Assembly: GCA_964477085.1 (NCBI GenBank)
Contig: CAYZDF010000039.1
Coordinates: 1 to 27,525 of the forward strand
DNA from: Dichloromethanomonas sp964477085
Lineage (GTDB): Bacteria > Bacillota > Desulfitobacteriia > Desulfitobacteriales > Syntrophobotulaceae
Length of the DNA stretch: 27,525 bases
Direction of reading: 5' to 3'
Position 1 is the stretch's first letter; each line of letters opens with the position of its first letter. A model generated the notes under the pieces. The model searched no databases. It was given only the letters and a program-made list of their open reading frames with translations, and was not told the origin of the DNA. Shown here in pieces: positions 17,501-25,151 of the stretch. The position numbers and the translations under genes were made by a program.

Positions 17501-18606
17501 AGCTTTACTTCCTTTGCGGTCTTTTCCTCTAAGCTTTTTTGTTTATCAGCATAATCTTTGCTGCCGGAAGTCAGCTTTTGCTCAGCTTCCAGCTTCTGCT
17601 CCATCAGTTTGGAGATATCACTTTTAGCCAAGTTTTCTTTCTTTTGCTGCATAGCGACCAATTCAATATTAAGGGCCTCTTCGCGCTGTACCTCCTGCAG
17701 ATACAGCCGGACATCTTCCTGAATCTTGTCTGCGGTCTGGGCATAGGCACTTTCATTCCTGCGGTATTCCTGTACCACGTTCAAATATCCGTCTGCTTTT
17801 TCCCATAAGACAGCACGATTATACTGCTGATAAACCTCATTAATCTTATCTGCAGCTTTTTTGCTCATTTCAAGCTCTCTGAGCCTGGTCTTTAGATTGT
17901 CCATGTTTTCAATCGCTTCCGACATCGGCCGCAAATCCTCATCCGAAAGCGGTGGCAGCGAGTTGCTTAAAATTTCATTTAATATCGTTGGCTTAAAATC
18001 TTTGGACAGCTTTGGTGTCCTGAGTTGAATCAGCAGATCTACCAATTCCTTATATTCTTCGGCATTTTCATAACCAAACAAGGTGTCATTGACCAGCTTC
18101 ATGTAATCACTTTGCCCGTCCACCACCTGACCGCCTTCACCAAGCCGGTTGCTAAGCTCAATTCTGCTGAGCGTAATCTTATTCTTTAGGTCTTTATATA
18201 AGAAAAAATCCCGCCCCACCCGGCGGCCATCCCTGATAATGAAATGCCAGGAATCCAGCTTTTTATTTTTCTTCGCGCAAAGGCCGATGCCGATGGTCAC
18301 ATAGGTATCACTATCCTTGCGTTTAAACTCCATATAAAGGTAGCCCGTTCTTTCTTCCCTGCCGTTATTTTCCTCCAGCAGGTAGTTTTCCAGTTTCCGG
18401 GCCTTAGTTCCGAACGGATCGAGCCGCTCAGCCGCCTTATTTCCATCCAACAGCAAGGGAATAAAGCTCTGCATGGTCACTGATTTTCCAGAACCGTTAG
18501 CTCCTCGAAGCAGCAGTCTGCCCTCCCGAAAATAGAACTCTTCTTCGTCATAATACCAGAAATCGATCAATCCTATCCGGTTAATGACCCATTTACTCGC
18601 CGCCAT
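14506..18606 (-). CDS. jetC: Wadjet type II JetC, SMC-like ATPase (TIGR02680-like)
   Basis: The 1,366-aa protein is of family-typical length. Walker A is GANGSGKS at residues 35-42, at the end of a short SMC-type N-terminal strand region (WVINRIGLIDFWYYDEEEF). Long Glu/Lys/Gln-rich coiled coils flank a central region around residues 580-720. The C-terminal head has the ABC signature FSGGEKAM starting at 1252 and Walker B VSLDEAFAG at about 1284-1292. In Wadjet the JetC dimer, with kleisin JetA and KITE subunit JetB, extrudes DNA loops and senses small circular DNA. Start ATG overlaps the jetB stop by 14 bp. All ATPase motifs are intact. Confidence 0.95.
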   Translation of the reverse strand: MAASKWVINRIGLIDFWYYDEEEFYFREGRLLLRGANGSGKSVTMQSFIPLLLDGNKAAERLDPFGTKARKLENYLLEENNGREERTGYLYMEFKRKDSDTYVTIGIGLCAKKNKKLDSWHFIIRDGRRVGRDFFLYKDLKNKITLSRIELSNRLGEGGQVVDGQSDYMKLVNDTLFGYENAEEYKELVDLLIQLRTPKLSKDFKPTILNEILSNSLPPLSDEDLRPMSEAIENMDNLKTRLRELEMSKKAADKINEVYQQYNRAVLWEKADGYLNVVQEYRRNESAYAQTADKIQEDVRLYLQEVQREEALNIELVAMQQKKENLAKSDISKLMEQKLEAEQKLTSGSKDYADKQKSLEEKTAKEVKLSYEIQDQQAKVDKQQKDILTKLQSMEEGFAVLTFDEHAFMAAELKDNLEETYSFQILREQMAGIREEIDNGIAILERKRLLEEKQEEEQVQLEKIRQQKQRCQLTEQSQEEQCRQVKSEWEEHFYRWLKKNTLLKLTDEQERYFIQRIHAYDNRTDTVEAKEMLRRQKDTVLTGLQLSGIKLEHQLIQEQDDYEQKKQELEEWQNKKDPEPERVDGILANRAWLRENDIPYNPFYQVVDFAETMDNDQRNRLEEALYCMGILDAIIVPENYRDMVLASRNGMRDSYIFGDVGNVAQSMGKLLEISAEVDDIIFYQEISEVLNGMATVAGGETWVDQEGRFGLGLLKGTITNSYQAKFIGVSAREQYRLAKIQELEIELASCLERVKAVMLRIEENKALIAKLEEEYAAYPAEADVIVAVRKLAETQENIIKLQKEIEDREFKLSQLQKELLAVGLEASQNSKKLYLKSDLNVYKDAKKEANSYYDAIGSLELGHQWYLHILETVRALQDRMEELQGMLDEIRYDLNKQNRELTELRSTIATYEERLQTQDYESVREQLEACVQRLKAIPDELRQCHLQQSAYQKDQEAGKEKLQSIKMQAEKCRCELVLYEKGFEDEKNLSYVAEADKASGEDNAEWAKNICLILQSDNQKNSSELSSQLQQKFYENLSELVDFNLTINPLFGQEEYSGYSVGTVVPHFKRLAIFAKYKGKEVPYDTLLKGLAGDVEIQKNLVKESDRTLFEDVLANTVSKKIRSKIYKSESWVEKMNRLMSGMNTSSGLKLSLVWKKKKAEEEGQLDTKELVELLKKDAGLMRENELEQLSVHFQTKVQEARRIMEDTGSVRSFHAVMKEVLDYRKWFEFQLFYQKTGDNRKELTNNAFYTFSGGEKAMSMYVPLFSAVVAKYDGAREDAPRLVSLDEAFAGVDEQNISDMFRLMVDMEFEFIINSQILWGDCDTVPNLAIYQLLRKENAKFVTVLPYIWNGKARRLVNSGEIGRE

Positions 18607-19753
18607 CCGCGTTACCCTCTCTTTTTTCTTCCAGATATCTTTCGGGATATCTTCCCATAATTTTGCCTACGACAGGCATTACCTGCACTTCCTCCGTCAC
18701 GGCGTCAATCCGGATAAAATCCAGGCTCTCCATTTCTTCAAACAGCAAATCAGCAAATTCTCTGTCTGACATTTCCCGGTACGCCTTAATCAGACCACTC
18801 CCGTATTTCCGCCTGGTTTCAAATATTATTTCCCTGAGCTTTATTAACGGCAGCAGGATTCTCTCATTAATCTCCGTCTTCAGCTCCCCTGCATTCACTA
18901 AGCGGATCATCTCGCCATGGAACAGCAAAATAGCATCAGACAGGCTATTTCTTGCCGGGAATACCCTGCCAAGATCCCCATTCTCTCCCAGGATCAGATA
19001 AGCGCTTGATTTATAAATTTGAATCGAAGCATCCAGCAATTGTTCTAAATCGTTTTCAATCACACTGCGATAATTCTTGACATAGTTAAAATCTTCATCC
19101 TGTTCTTTCTCCCGGTAGAGACCCAGGGCCAGCAGCAGTTTGCGGTAAACCCTTTGTCTGCGGATGACACCGCGGTCCTCATTCATGTCAAGCCATTCAC
19201 TTTGAAAAAAATCCTTCTCGGTTTGAAAGACGCTGATATCCTTGGTGAAGGTTCTGGCAAAATACTTGGATAGTCCCGTATTTTCATACAAGGCTTCCGC
19301 CTCAAGATCTGTGACAAAGTTTTCCGCGTTGCCGTCATCAATCAGAAATAAGTCATTCTTAATACAAAATTTCATCACCCGAATCAGCTTCTGCCGGTTG
19401 GCATACACCGTCCAAGTCATCTGAGAGTCTGGAAAGTTGGCCGTAATATATTCAGTCAGTTGGGACAATACAAACTGCTCCTCTGCTTCCTTATCCTCTA
19501 GGAACATGAGAATCACACAGAAAAGCGCATAATCCGATACATCCGTGAATTCCTGAATCCCCATCCACGGAAGTGCTTCCCCGGGCAGCTTTTCCAACTT
19601 CACCAGGCTGCTGTTGCTGATGATGCGGTAACCCAGTTTTTCCACGAGGAAGGCCCGAATATCTCCCAGCGCGTCCTTAATCCAATAGTAACGGTCACGA
19701 TCCCGGTGCTTGGAAATCCAGCGTTCATTCATTAGTTCTTCCAAGACATTCAT
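18593..19753 (-). CDS. jetB: Wadjet type II JetB, KITE-like subunit (TIGR02678/DUF2398-like)
   Basis: The 386-aa protein fits the TIGR02678 family in length and in its N-terminal pattern: RDRDRYYWIKDALGDIRAFL followed by EKLGYRIISNSSLVKLEK and, soon after, the FTDVSDYALFCVILMFLED segment. The C-terminal half (EMSDREFADLLFEEMESLDF) looks like winged-helix sequence. By analogy with MukE-like KITE proteins it should bind the JetA kleisin and the JetC heads. It overlaps jetA by 4 bp (ATGA) and jetC by 14 bp, so the three are made from one message. The assignment depends on both sequence and operon position. Confidence 0.9.
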   Translation of the reverse strand: MNVLEELMNERWISKHRDRDRYYWIKDALGDIRAFLVEKLGYRIISNSSLVKLEKLPGEALPWMGIQEFTDVSDYALFCVILMFLEDKEAEEQFVLSQLTEYITANFPDSQMTWTVYANRQKLIRVMKFCIKNDLFLIDDGNAENFVTDLEAEALYENTGLSKYFARTFTKDISVFQTEKDFFQSEWLDMNEDRGVIRRQRVYRKLLLALGLYREKEQDEDFNYVKNYRSVIENDLEQLLDASIQIYKSSAYLILGENGDLGRVFPARNSLSDAILLFHGEMIRLVNAGELKTEINERILLPLIKLREIIFETRRKYGSGLIKAYREMSDREFADLLFEEMESLDFIRIDAVTEEVQVMPVVGKIMGRYPERYLEEKREGNADGGE

Positions 19754-21249
19754 TTGGCCGCTTCCCCCTCGGATTCCTTGACGAACTTTAAGACAAACGC
19801 CGGCATCTCAAAGCAACCATCCTCACATTCCACGACACAGCGTTTTTGGGTACGAATATTCGCTACATGATAAACCCGCCCGTCCTCCGTCTTGCCCGTG
19901 CCCCTGCCTTCAAGAGCCTTGGCCAACCATCTTAGCAAAATGTTTCTGGCATTCTGTTTCAGCAGTGGAAGCTTAGCAAAATCAATCTCTCCATCCTGTA
20001 AAAAGCTGTCCATCATCGCCTGTTCTCTTCTTAGCCCTTCCATAGCCTCCAGCTTCGCGCGCTCCTTCTCTTCCTTGAACTCGCGAATATGGCTGCGCTC
20101 CGTTCTTTCCCGGTACTCCCTTACCCTTGGTACAATCTCCATGACATAGGGTGGTTCATCATAGATTCCGGCATTGATGCTATCTGTGGTCCGTCCCAGC
20201 TCCCCTTTTAAATGCAGAGGCCTTTCCACACCAAAGACAACCGCGGACAAACAGTGCGCCTCTTTGATGTCCCGGCATTTCAGGAAAATCTCGCTCAGCT
20301 TTTTATATTCCTCCTTGCGGTTGGCGCCGCTGGTAAACTGTTCACTAATCTGGGTGGCATACCGCGTGATTTTGCGAATACTTTCATTGGTCATATCGAA
20401 AAGCCGGGAGGCTTCACTCGGAATACCGTCATGCTCGGTAAACCATTCCCGCATACTGCTGAAGCGCCCTTGGGCTTTCTCATACAGCTCCTTAGAACTG
20501 ACCTCCAGGTCAAGTCGTGGTATAGACAGCTCATATTCGACAATCTTAGTTAATACCGCTTCCCTGTCGCTCTCAGTTACCCGTTCGATGATTTGCTCAA
20601 TCACTCCGGCATTCAGCTGCAATCCCTTCACAAAGGAACGCAAATAATCAATAAGCTTGTCCTTATACAATAGAAACTGCGTCGTTTTCATCAGTTCCTC
20701 AGCCTTGGCGCTATTCAAGTCGCGCATATAATCCTGGTAGTTCTGGTTCAGTCTGATAAAATCATTATTCAGATCACTCCACCAACTGTAGACCTCCAGC
20801 GCGGATTTCCCCGGCATATCGGATATCTTAACGATCTCTGCTTTAATCTTTTCCAGCAGTGTCGGCTCCAGCGAAGCCCCTTCAACTAGAAGCTTCTCCA
20901 GCCGGATGGTCATCCGTTCAATCTCCACGGAATAATCGGCAAGCTGGTACCGGTATTGCCTATTCTTAAAGGCCTCAATCGAGGTTACCTTCTTCGTATC
21001 CTGCATGGTCAGGAGATTCCCCCAACCAACCAGCGCATCCAGATCCTGGCGACATTGCTCGATGGTATAATCTGAAAATTCCGGATGCGAATTCATTTCT
21101 CGGTGGATTTCTTCCTGGTTCATCCAGTATTTGATTTTTTCATACTGAATATAAAAAAAGCGAAGAATAACGCGATACCGCCTGGCATTCTCCGCGGTCA
21201 GATAGGTTGTTTCCTTGATGGGTTTCATGAGTTTGTCAGTTAACTGCAC
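19750..21249 (-). CDS. jetA: Wadjet type II JetA, kleisin-like subunit (TIGR02677/DUF2397-like)
   Basis: The 499-aa protein is the first gene of the operon. The N-terminus has the TIGR02677 pattern: TYLTAENARRYRVILRFFYI, then LDALVGWGNLLTMQDTKKV and FKNRQYRYQLADYSVEIER. A long helical middle (about 110-330) and a basic/acidic helix around 385-410 follow. In Wadjet this subunit is the kleisin that bridges the JetC heads and recruits JetB. The start is GTG 21249 with AAGGAG about 8 nt upstream; no better ATG is near. A 12-bp palindrome lies about 80 bp upstream of the start in the divergent intergenic region. Confidence 0.92.
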   Translation of the reverse strand: MQLTDKLMKPIKETTYLTAENARRYRVILRFFYIQYEKIKYWMNQEEIHREMNSHPEFSDYTIEQCRQDLDALVGWGNLLTMQDTKKVTSIEAFKNRQYRYQLADYSVEIERMTIRLEKLLVEGASLEPTLLEKIKAEIVKISDMPGKSALEVYSWWSDLNNDFIRLNQNYQDYMRDLNSAKAEELMKTTQFLLYKDKLIDYLRSFVKGLQLNAGVIEQIIERVTESDREAVLTKIVEYELSIPRLDLEVSSKELYEKAQGRFSSMREWFTEHDGIPSEASRLFDMTNESIRKITRYATQISEQFTSGANRKEEYKKLSEIFLKCRDIKEAHCLSAVVFGVERPLHLKGELGRTTDSINAGIYDEPPYVMEIVPRVREYRERTERSHIREFKEEKERAKLEAMEGLRREQAMMDSFLQDGEIDFAKLPLLKQNARNILLRWLAKALEGRGTGKTEDGRVYHVANIRTQKRCVVECEDGCFEMPAFVLKFVKESEGEAAK

Positions 21250-21329
21250 CTTGTGACTCCTTAATCGTAGTTTATATTCCTTAGCACTTCAATGTGACGG
21301 GAGATGTCGAATACCTACCATTAAGTTTA

Positions 21330-21341
21330 GCATAATTATGC
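21330..21341. promoter_or_regulatory. Perfect 12-bp palindrome upstream of the Wadjet operon
   Basis: GCATAATTATGC lies about 80 bp upstream of the jetA start. Extended to TTAGCATAATTATG (21327-21340) it is identical over 14 bases to the core of the toxin-antitoxin promoter dyad at 10524-10537. It could be a regulator site; nothing in the sequence proves binding. Confidence 0.3.
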
Positions 21342-21451
21342 AGATATTTAAATCTTATATCATTCAAGGCATATAAGCATCAGAAAAATCCCTATGCCGG
21401 CGATGTTCGCTGAAGACGTTTTCACCGGTATATGAATCAGATAACACTAAC

Positions 21452-21480
21452 TTGACAACAACGCAAATTACTTGGATACT
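21452..21480 (+). promoter_or_regulatory. Candidate promoter of the CBS-domain gene
   Basis: A perfect -35 TTGACA (21452-21457) is followed after 17 bp by GATACT (21475-21480), matching four of six -10 bases. The start codon is about 70 bp beyond the expected transcription start. Confidence 0.55.
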
Positions 21481-21557
21481 GAAATTGATCAGAAAATTAT
21501 GCATATTCCTGGATTGTAAGGATATGTAAATAAACGAAAAGGAACAGGAGTGATTTA

Positions 21558-21932
21558 ATGAAAATCAGCGGCATTTTAAACAAAGATGTCAAGACGATCT
21601 CAGAAAATGAAACGATTCACCAAGCACTGCAGCTGATGACAGCAATGAAGCACAATGGCCTGCCTGTTGTCAATCAGAATAACGAACTGGTCGGGATGGT
21701 CGTCAAGGCCGATATCTATCGTTTCTTAATTGACCCCGGCCGTTTCGAAGGCTATCCGGTAGAAAGAGTTATGTCCAAATCCGTGATCACGGCAGAAGCC
21801 GGTGAAGATATTGTGTCGATTGCCAAACGGATAAGGGATAATAATATTGTGGCGATGCCTGTTGTGGATAATAAAACGGTTATCGGTATGGTCAGTTTAG
21901 AGGACATCGTTGATTATTTTATTAGGCAGTAA
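21558..21932 (+). CDS. Small CBS-domain (Bateman module) protein
   Basis: The 124-aa protein is made of two CBS motifs and nothing else. The first spans about residues 7-58 (SENETIHQALQLMTAMKHNG, LPVVNQNNELVGMVVKADI) and the second about 71-124 (VMSKSVITAEAGEDI, VAMPVVDNKTVIGMVSLEDI). Such pairs usually bind adenine nucleotides or S-adenosylmethionine and act as energy or ligand sensors; the partner is unknown. AGGAG lies 7 nt before ATG 21558. It is transcribed alone, divergent from jetA and convergent with the broken sbcC. Confidence 0.92.
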   Translation: MKISGILNKDVKTISENETIHQALQLMTAMKHNGLPVVNQNNELVGMVVKADIYRFLIDPGRFEGYPVERVMSKSVITAEAGEDIVSIAKRIRDNNIVAMPVVDNKTVIGMVSLEDIVDYFIRQ

Positions 21933-21965
21933 GAATAACCGGCCTCTTTTCGCCTGTCCTGTTCC

Positions 21966-22085
21966 TTAAACTGGCAATGATGGAATCTTATCCTGGTAGA
22001 ATACATTTAGCTTCTGATAATCCTCTAGCTTATTGTGCTTACGGTTATCCTGCTCCAGGCGTTCGATGGTCAGGGCAAAAGAGAA
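21966..22085 (-). pseudogene. 39-codon open remnant directly after the sbcC stop
   Basis: Immediately after the TAG that ends sbcC, the same frame stays open for 39 codons and looks coding-like (FALTIERLEQDNRKHNKLED, then YQKLNVFYQDKIPSLPV) before a TAA. It has no start codon of its own. It may be the tail of a lost neighbouring gene. I do not recognise the family. Confidence 0.25.
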
Positions 22086-24022
22086 CTACTTGACCACCTC
22101 AATTGTACTTCCTGCAATATCTTTCTTCACCATGATCTTCTTGTCGATCCGGTCTTTTAGTTCATTAACGTGGGATATAATGCCGACAAGCCTGTTTCCT
22201 GATGTCAAACTATTAAGCGTGATAATTGCCTGTTCCAGCGATTCAGAATCCAGGGCACCAAAGCCCTCATCGATGAACATGGTATCGATTTCCACACCCC
22301 CGGCGCAGCACTGGATGACATCGGAAAGGCCCAAGGCTAGAGCCAGGGAGGCCTTGAAAGACTCCCCGCCGGACAAGGATTTGACAGTACGGATTTTGCC
22401 GGTGTAATTGTCCAGCACATCCAATTCGAGCCCGGAATGGGACCGGTTGTCCGTGGCATTCTCTTTACGCAGGAGCTCATACCGCCGATTGGTTATGGTA
22501 GCCAGTCTCTTATTGGCTTCGATGATAATCTGGTTGAAGTAAGAGGCCTGACAAATTGTTCAAAGGCTAGTTTTTGCTTGCCGCGGTAAGTTCCCCGTTA
22601 GCGGTCTTGGATAAGCTCAATACCACCAAATAATCTTTTTCCAACTGCTTACGCTCTTTATCCTTCTTGGCGATTGCTTTGGCTGTTGCTTCATTCTTCT
22701 CAATCCTGACAGTCAGTCTCTGTATTCTATTATCCAGATTATCTTTTTCTATCTGCAACGCTCTTTGCTCTTCGATTATTTTGGCCGTATCCTTGGGTTG
22801 CTTATCTTTTGTTTCTTTACTTAACCTTTCAATATCAGCCTTTGTACTTTTGCAGGCATCACGATAATCTCGTATGCGGTCGTTCAGTTCACTGAGTGCT
22901 TGTTCGGTCATCAGCGAACCGTGATAGGAAACCTCATCATTAAAACCTGACTCCATATACTTTGCCGTATATGCAGACAGTGTCTGATTTACGGTTTCGG
23001 AAAGGGCTTCCTTTCTCTTTTCCTGATCATTAAGTAGAATTATGTTACCGTCCAGCAGCTGCTTGTTTTCCTGATAAGTTTTTTCTGCATCTTGTAAGGC
23101 CTGTTTTAATTCATTCAGTTCCTTCGTTTTTTGATCAATTATTTTCTTAGCAATTTCACTAGATGAATATTCTAATGCTGCTTGCAACGTATTGATTTCA
23201 CTCTGGACTGAACCAAGCGATACCTGGAGGGTTCCTTTCAACTCATCTTTCTTGGAGTACTCTTCATCAGTCTGCTTAATCGCTTCTTCGGATTGCTTTA
23301 GTAACACAATACATTCTTTTCTTCGATCACTCTTCGTCTCCAGGTCGAGACATACCACCGTCTGCTCCTTCTTCTGCTCTCGGGTTTTATCAAGATCACT
23401 TCGTACAAGAGCTTCCACGGCGACAAGATCATACGGTATATCCTGTTCAAATATATTCTTTAACGGGTAGTCCCTACGATCCTCTGCATATTGGATATCG
23501 TCCATGTACTCCAAAATACTGCGGGTACTCTCATCAAACTGACCTTTTAATTCTTTTTCCCTCCGCTTCAGTACCTCCTGAATCGTGTCGTAAATATCAG
23601 TATTAAATACCTTACGGAATATCCCTGCGCGCTCACTGCTTTCGGCCAGGAGCAGTCTCAAAAACTCACCTTGGGCGATCATAGCGATCTGCTTGAACTG
23701 CTTATAATCAATCCCCAGCAGTTCCACAATTTCTTCGGTCACCTTATTGTTTCCGGCAACCACCTGGCCGCTGGGCAAAATAAGTGCAGCATCCGCATTC
23801 TCATTGGTGAAGCCTGTACCGTTTTTCTTGGGACGTTCGTATTTAGGATTACGGGTTACTGTATATTTTTGTCCCTTATGCAAAAATTCTAATTCGACAT
23901 AGGTTTTGGCATCAAGGCTGGCAAAATCGCTTCGAAGCGTATCTACTGTCCGCACTGAGCCACTGGCTCCATCAAAGAGAGCAAAGGCGACGGCATCAAA
24001 TATTGTCGTCTTTCCAGATCGC
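22086..24022 (-). pseudogene. sbcC: Degraded sbcC (Rad50-like exonuclease ATPase subunit)
   Basis: The frame is clearly SbcC but broken in several places. It begins in the middle of Walker A: only SGKTTIFDAVAFALF remains, and the preceding glycine-rich loop and first strand (about 35 residues in the family) are gone. The Q-loop region (IAMIAQGEFLRLLLAESSER) is present. The zinc-hook CxxC is absent and the coiled coil is short; the whole locus is about 645 codons against 1,000-1,200 in intact family members. Near 22581-22586 and 22549-22552 two single-base losses shift the frame, giving a stop at 22567. The C-terminal head (VKSLSGGESFKASLALALGL and MFIDEGFGALDSESLEQA) then reads on to a stop at 22086. 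The missing P-loop alone should abolish ATP binding. Confidence 0.88.
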
Positions 24023-24910
24023 TCGCACATAGTCTTCGCAAGTGCTTCCCATAGAAGCTCCCGCCTGTATCAATTCTGACAGCGGCCCTTTGATCTCCCG
24101 TATATCCCTTACTGGTGTCAGGGTCTGTGTCTGTATATTTAATGTACCTTTTGGGCCAAATTCCAGTATGGTTACCGCCTTATTCTGGCGAACCTCGGAA
24201 AACGAATATTTGAGCGGTGACCCAGCATAACGAACGGTTTCCCTGCCAATAGACTGCGGCCCATGTAGGTGACCGAGTGCGACATAATCAAAAGACTGAA
24301 ATACAGAAGTGTCAATATTATTCAAGCCACCGATAGAGATGGATTCTGACTCGGATCGTTCTGGCTCTTTACCGCCACTGGTGATAAACTGGTGGGCTAC
24401 CAGGATGTTGCGCTCCTTGATATCAATCTGACAAGAAGAGATGACTGCTTTAGCAGCATCCTCATAGGATAGGATATCCTGACCTGTATAATAAGGACTA
24501 ACCATAGCAGGCTTAATGAAGGGCAGAAGAAAAATATGGAGCGGGCCGAACTCATCCGCAAGCGTGATGTGGTTAAGCGAGCCGTCAAATGTTCCGGCGA
24601 TATGCACACCGTTTTTCATCATAATACGGCTACCAAAGGTTAAACGCTCCGGCGAGTCATGGTTGCCACTGACGATAAATATCTGTACATTACGAACCAC
24701 GAGTTCGGTCAAAAATTCATCCAGAACCTCCACAGCTTCCCCTGCAGGGACGCTTTTATCATATATGTCCCCTGATATTAGGATAGCAGAAAGCTTGGCC
24801 TCATCAACTATGCGCAATATTTCATTTAATATGTACTTCTGATCATCCAACATGCTGAACTCGTTGACGCGTTTGCCGATATGCAAATCGGCTATGTGCA
24901 TGAGTTTCAT
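23996..24910 (-). pseudogene. sbcD: 3'-truncated sbcD (Mre11-like nuclease subunit)
   Basis: From ATG 24910 (AAGGAG 8 nt upstream; an upstream start at 24946 lacks a site) the frame gives 304 aa. All phosphoesterase motifs are visible: HIADLHIGK, SGDIYD, SGNHDSPERL, VAHQF and ALGHLHGPQ. The end is abnormal: after EDYVRAI, where SbcD normally continues for several tens of residues, the DNA switches to sbcC sequence in another frame and stops (WKDDNI). The junction is at about 24016-24022. The nuclease core may fold, but the C-terminal part that docks on SbcC is lost and the partner is itself broken, so the complex should not work. Confidence 0.85.
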
Positions 24911-25043
24911 AGGCGTGGCTCCTTTCTTATAAGTGTAAAACTGCATGTTAATTCTTCATCCTATCCCATATATCCTTTACCATTCTAACCTTTTCTACAG
25001 ATAATAGTAATGTTCCTTCCAAATACTTTTGAGATATATAGAA

Positions 25044-25083
25044 GCACCCTTAAGAGGAAAGTACAAAACCTCATAAAGAGTGC
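25044..25083 (-). terminator. Hairpin downstream of the DUF5808/PH gene, probable terminator
   Basis: GCAC-C-CTT-AA-GAGG pairs with CCTC-ATA-AAG-A-GTGC around an 11-nt loop: an imperfect stem about 70-110 bp after the minus-strand stop at 25152. The minus-strand tail (TTCTATATATCT) is T/A-rich but not a clean T-run. Confidence 0.4.
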
Positions 25084-25151
25084 CTTGGCTTACTATATTC
25101 CTTAGTCTAATTGTATTCTTTACCGTGTTTGGAGTAGTAAAAAATCTATCT

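Larger units (their letters stand above)
21250..21557. other. Divergent regulatory region between jetA and the CBS-domain gene
   Basis: 308 bases without a gene. It must hold the promoter of the Wadjet operon (minus) and of the CBS gene (plus). The perfect palindrome GCATAATTATGC is at 21330-21341. I could not place a convincing minus-strand -35/-10 pair for jetA. Confidence 0.6.
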
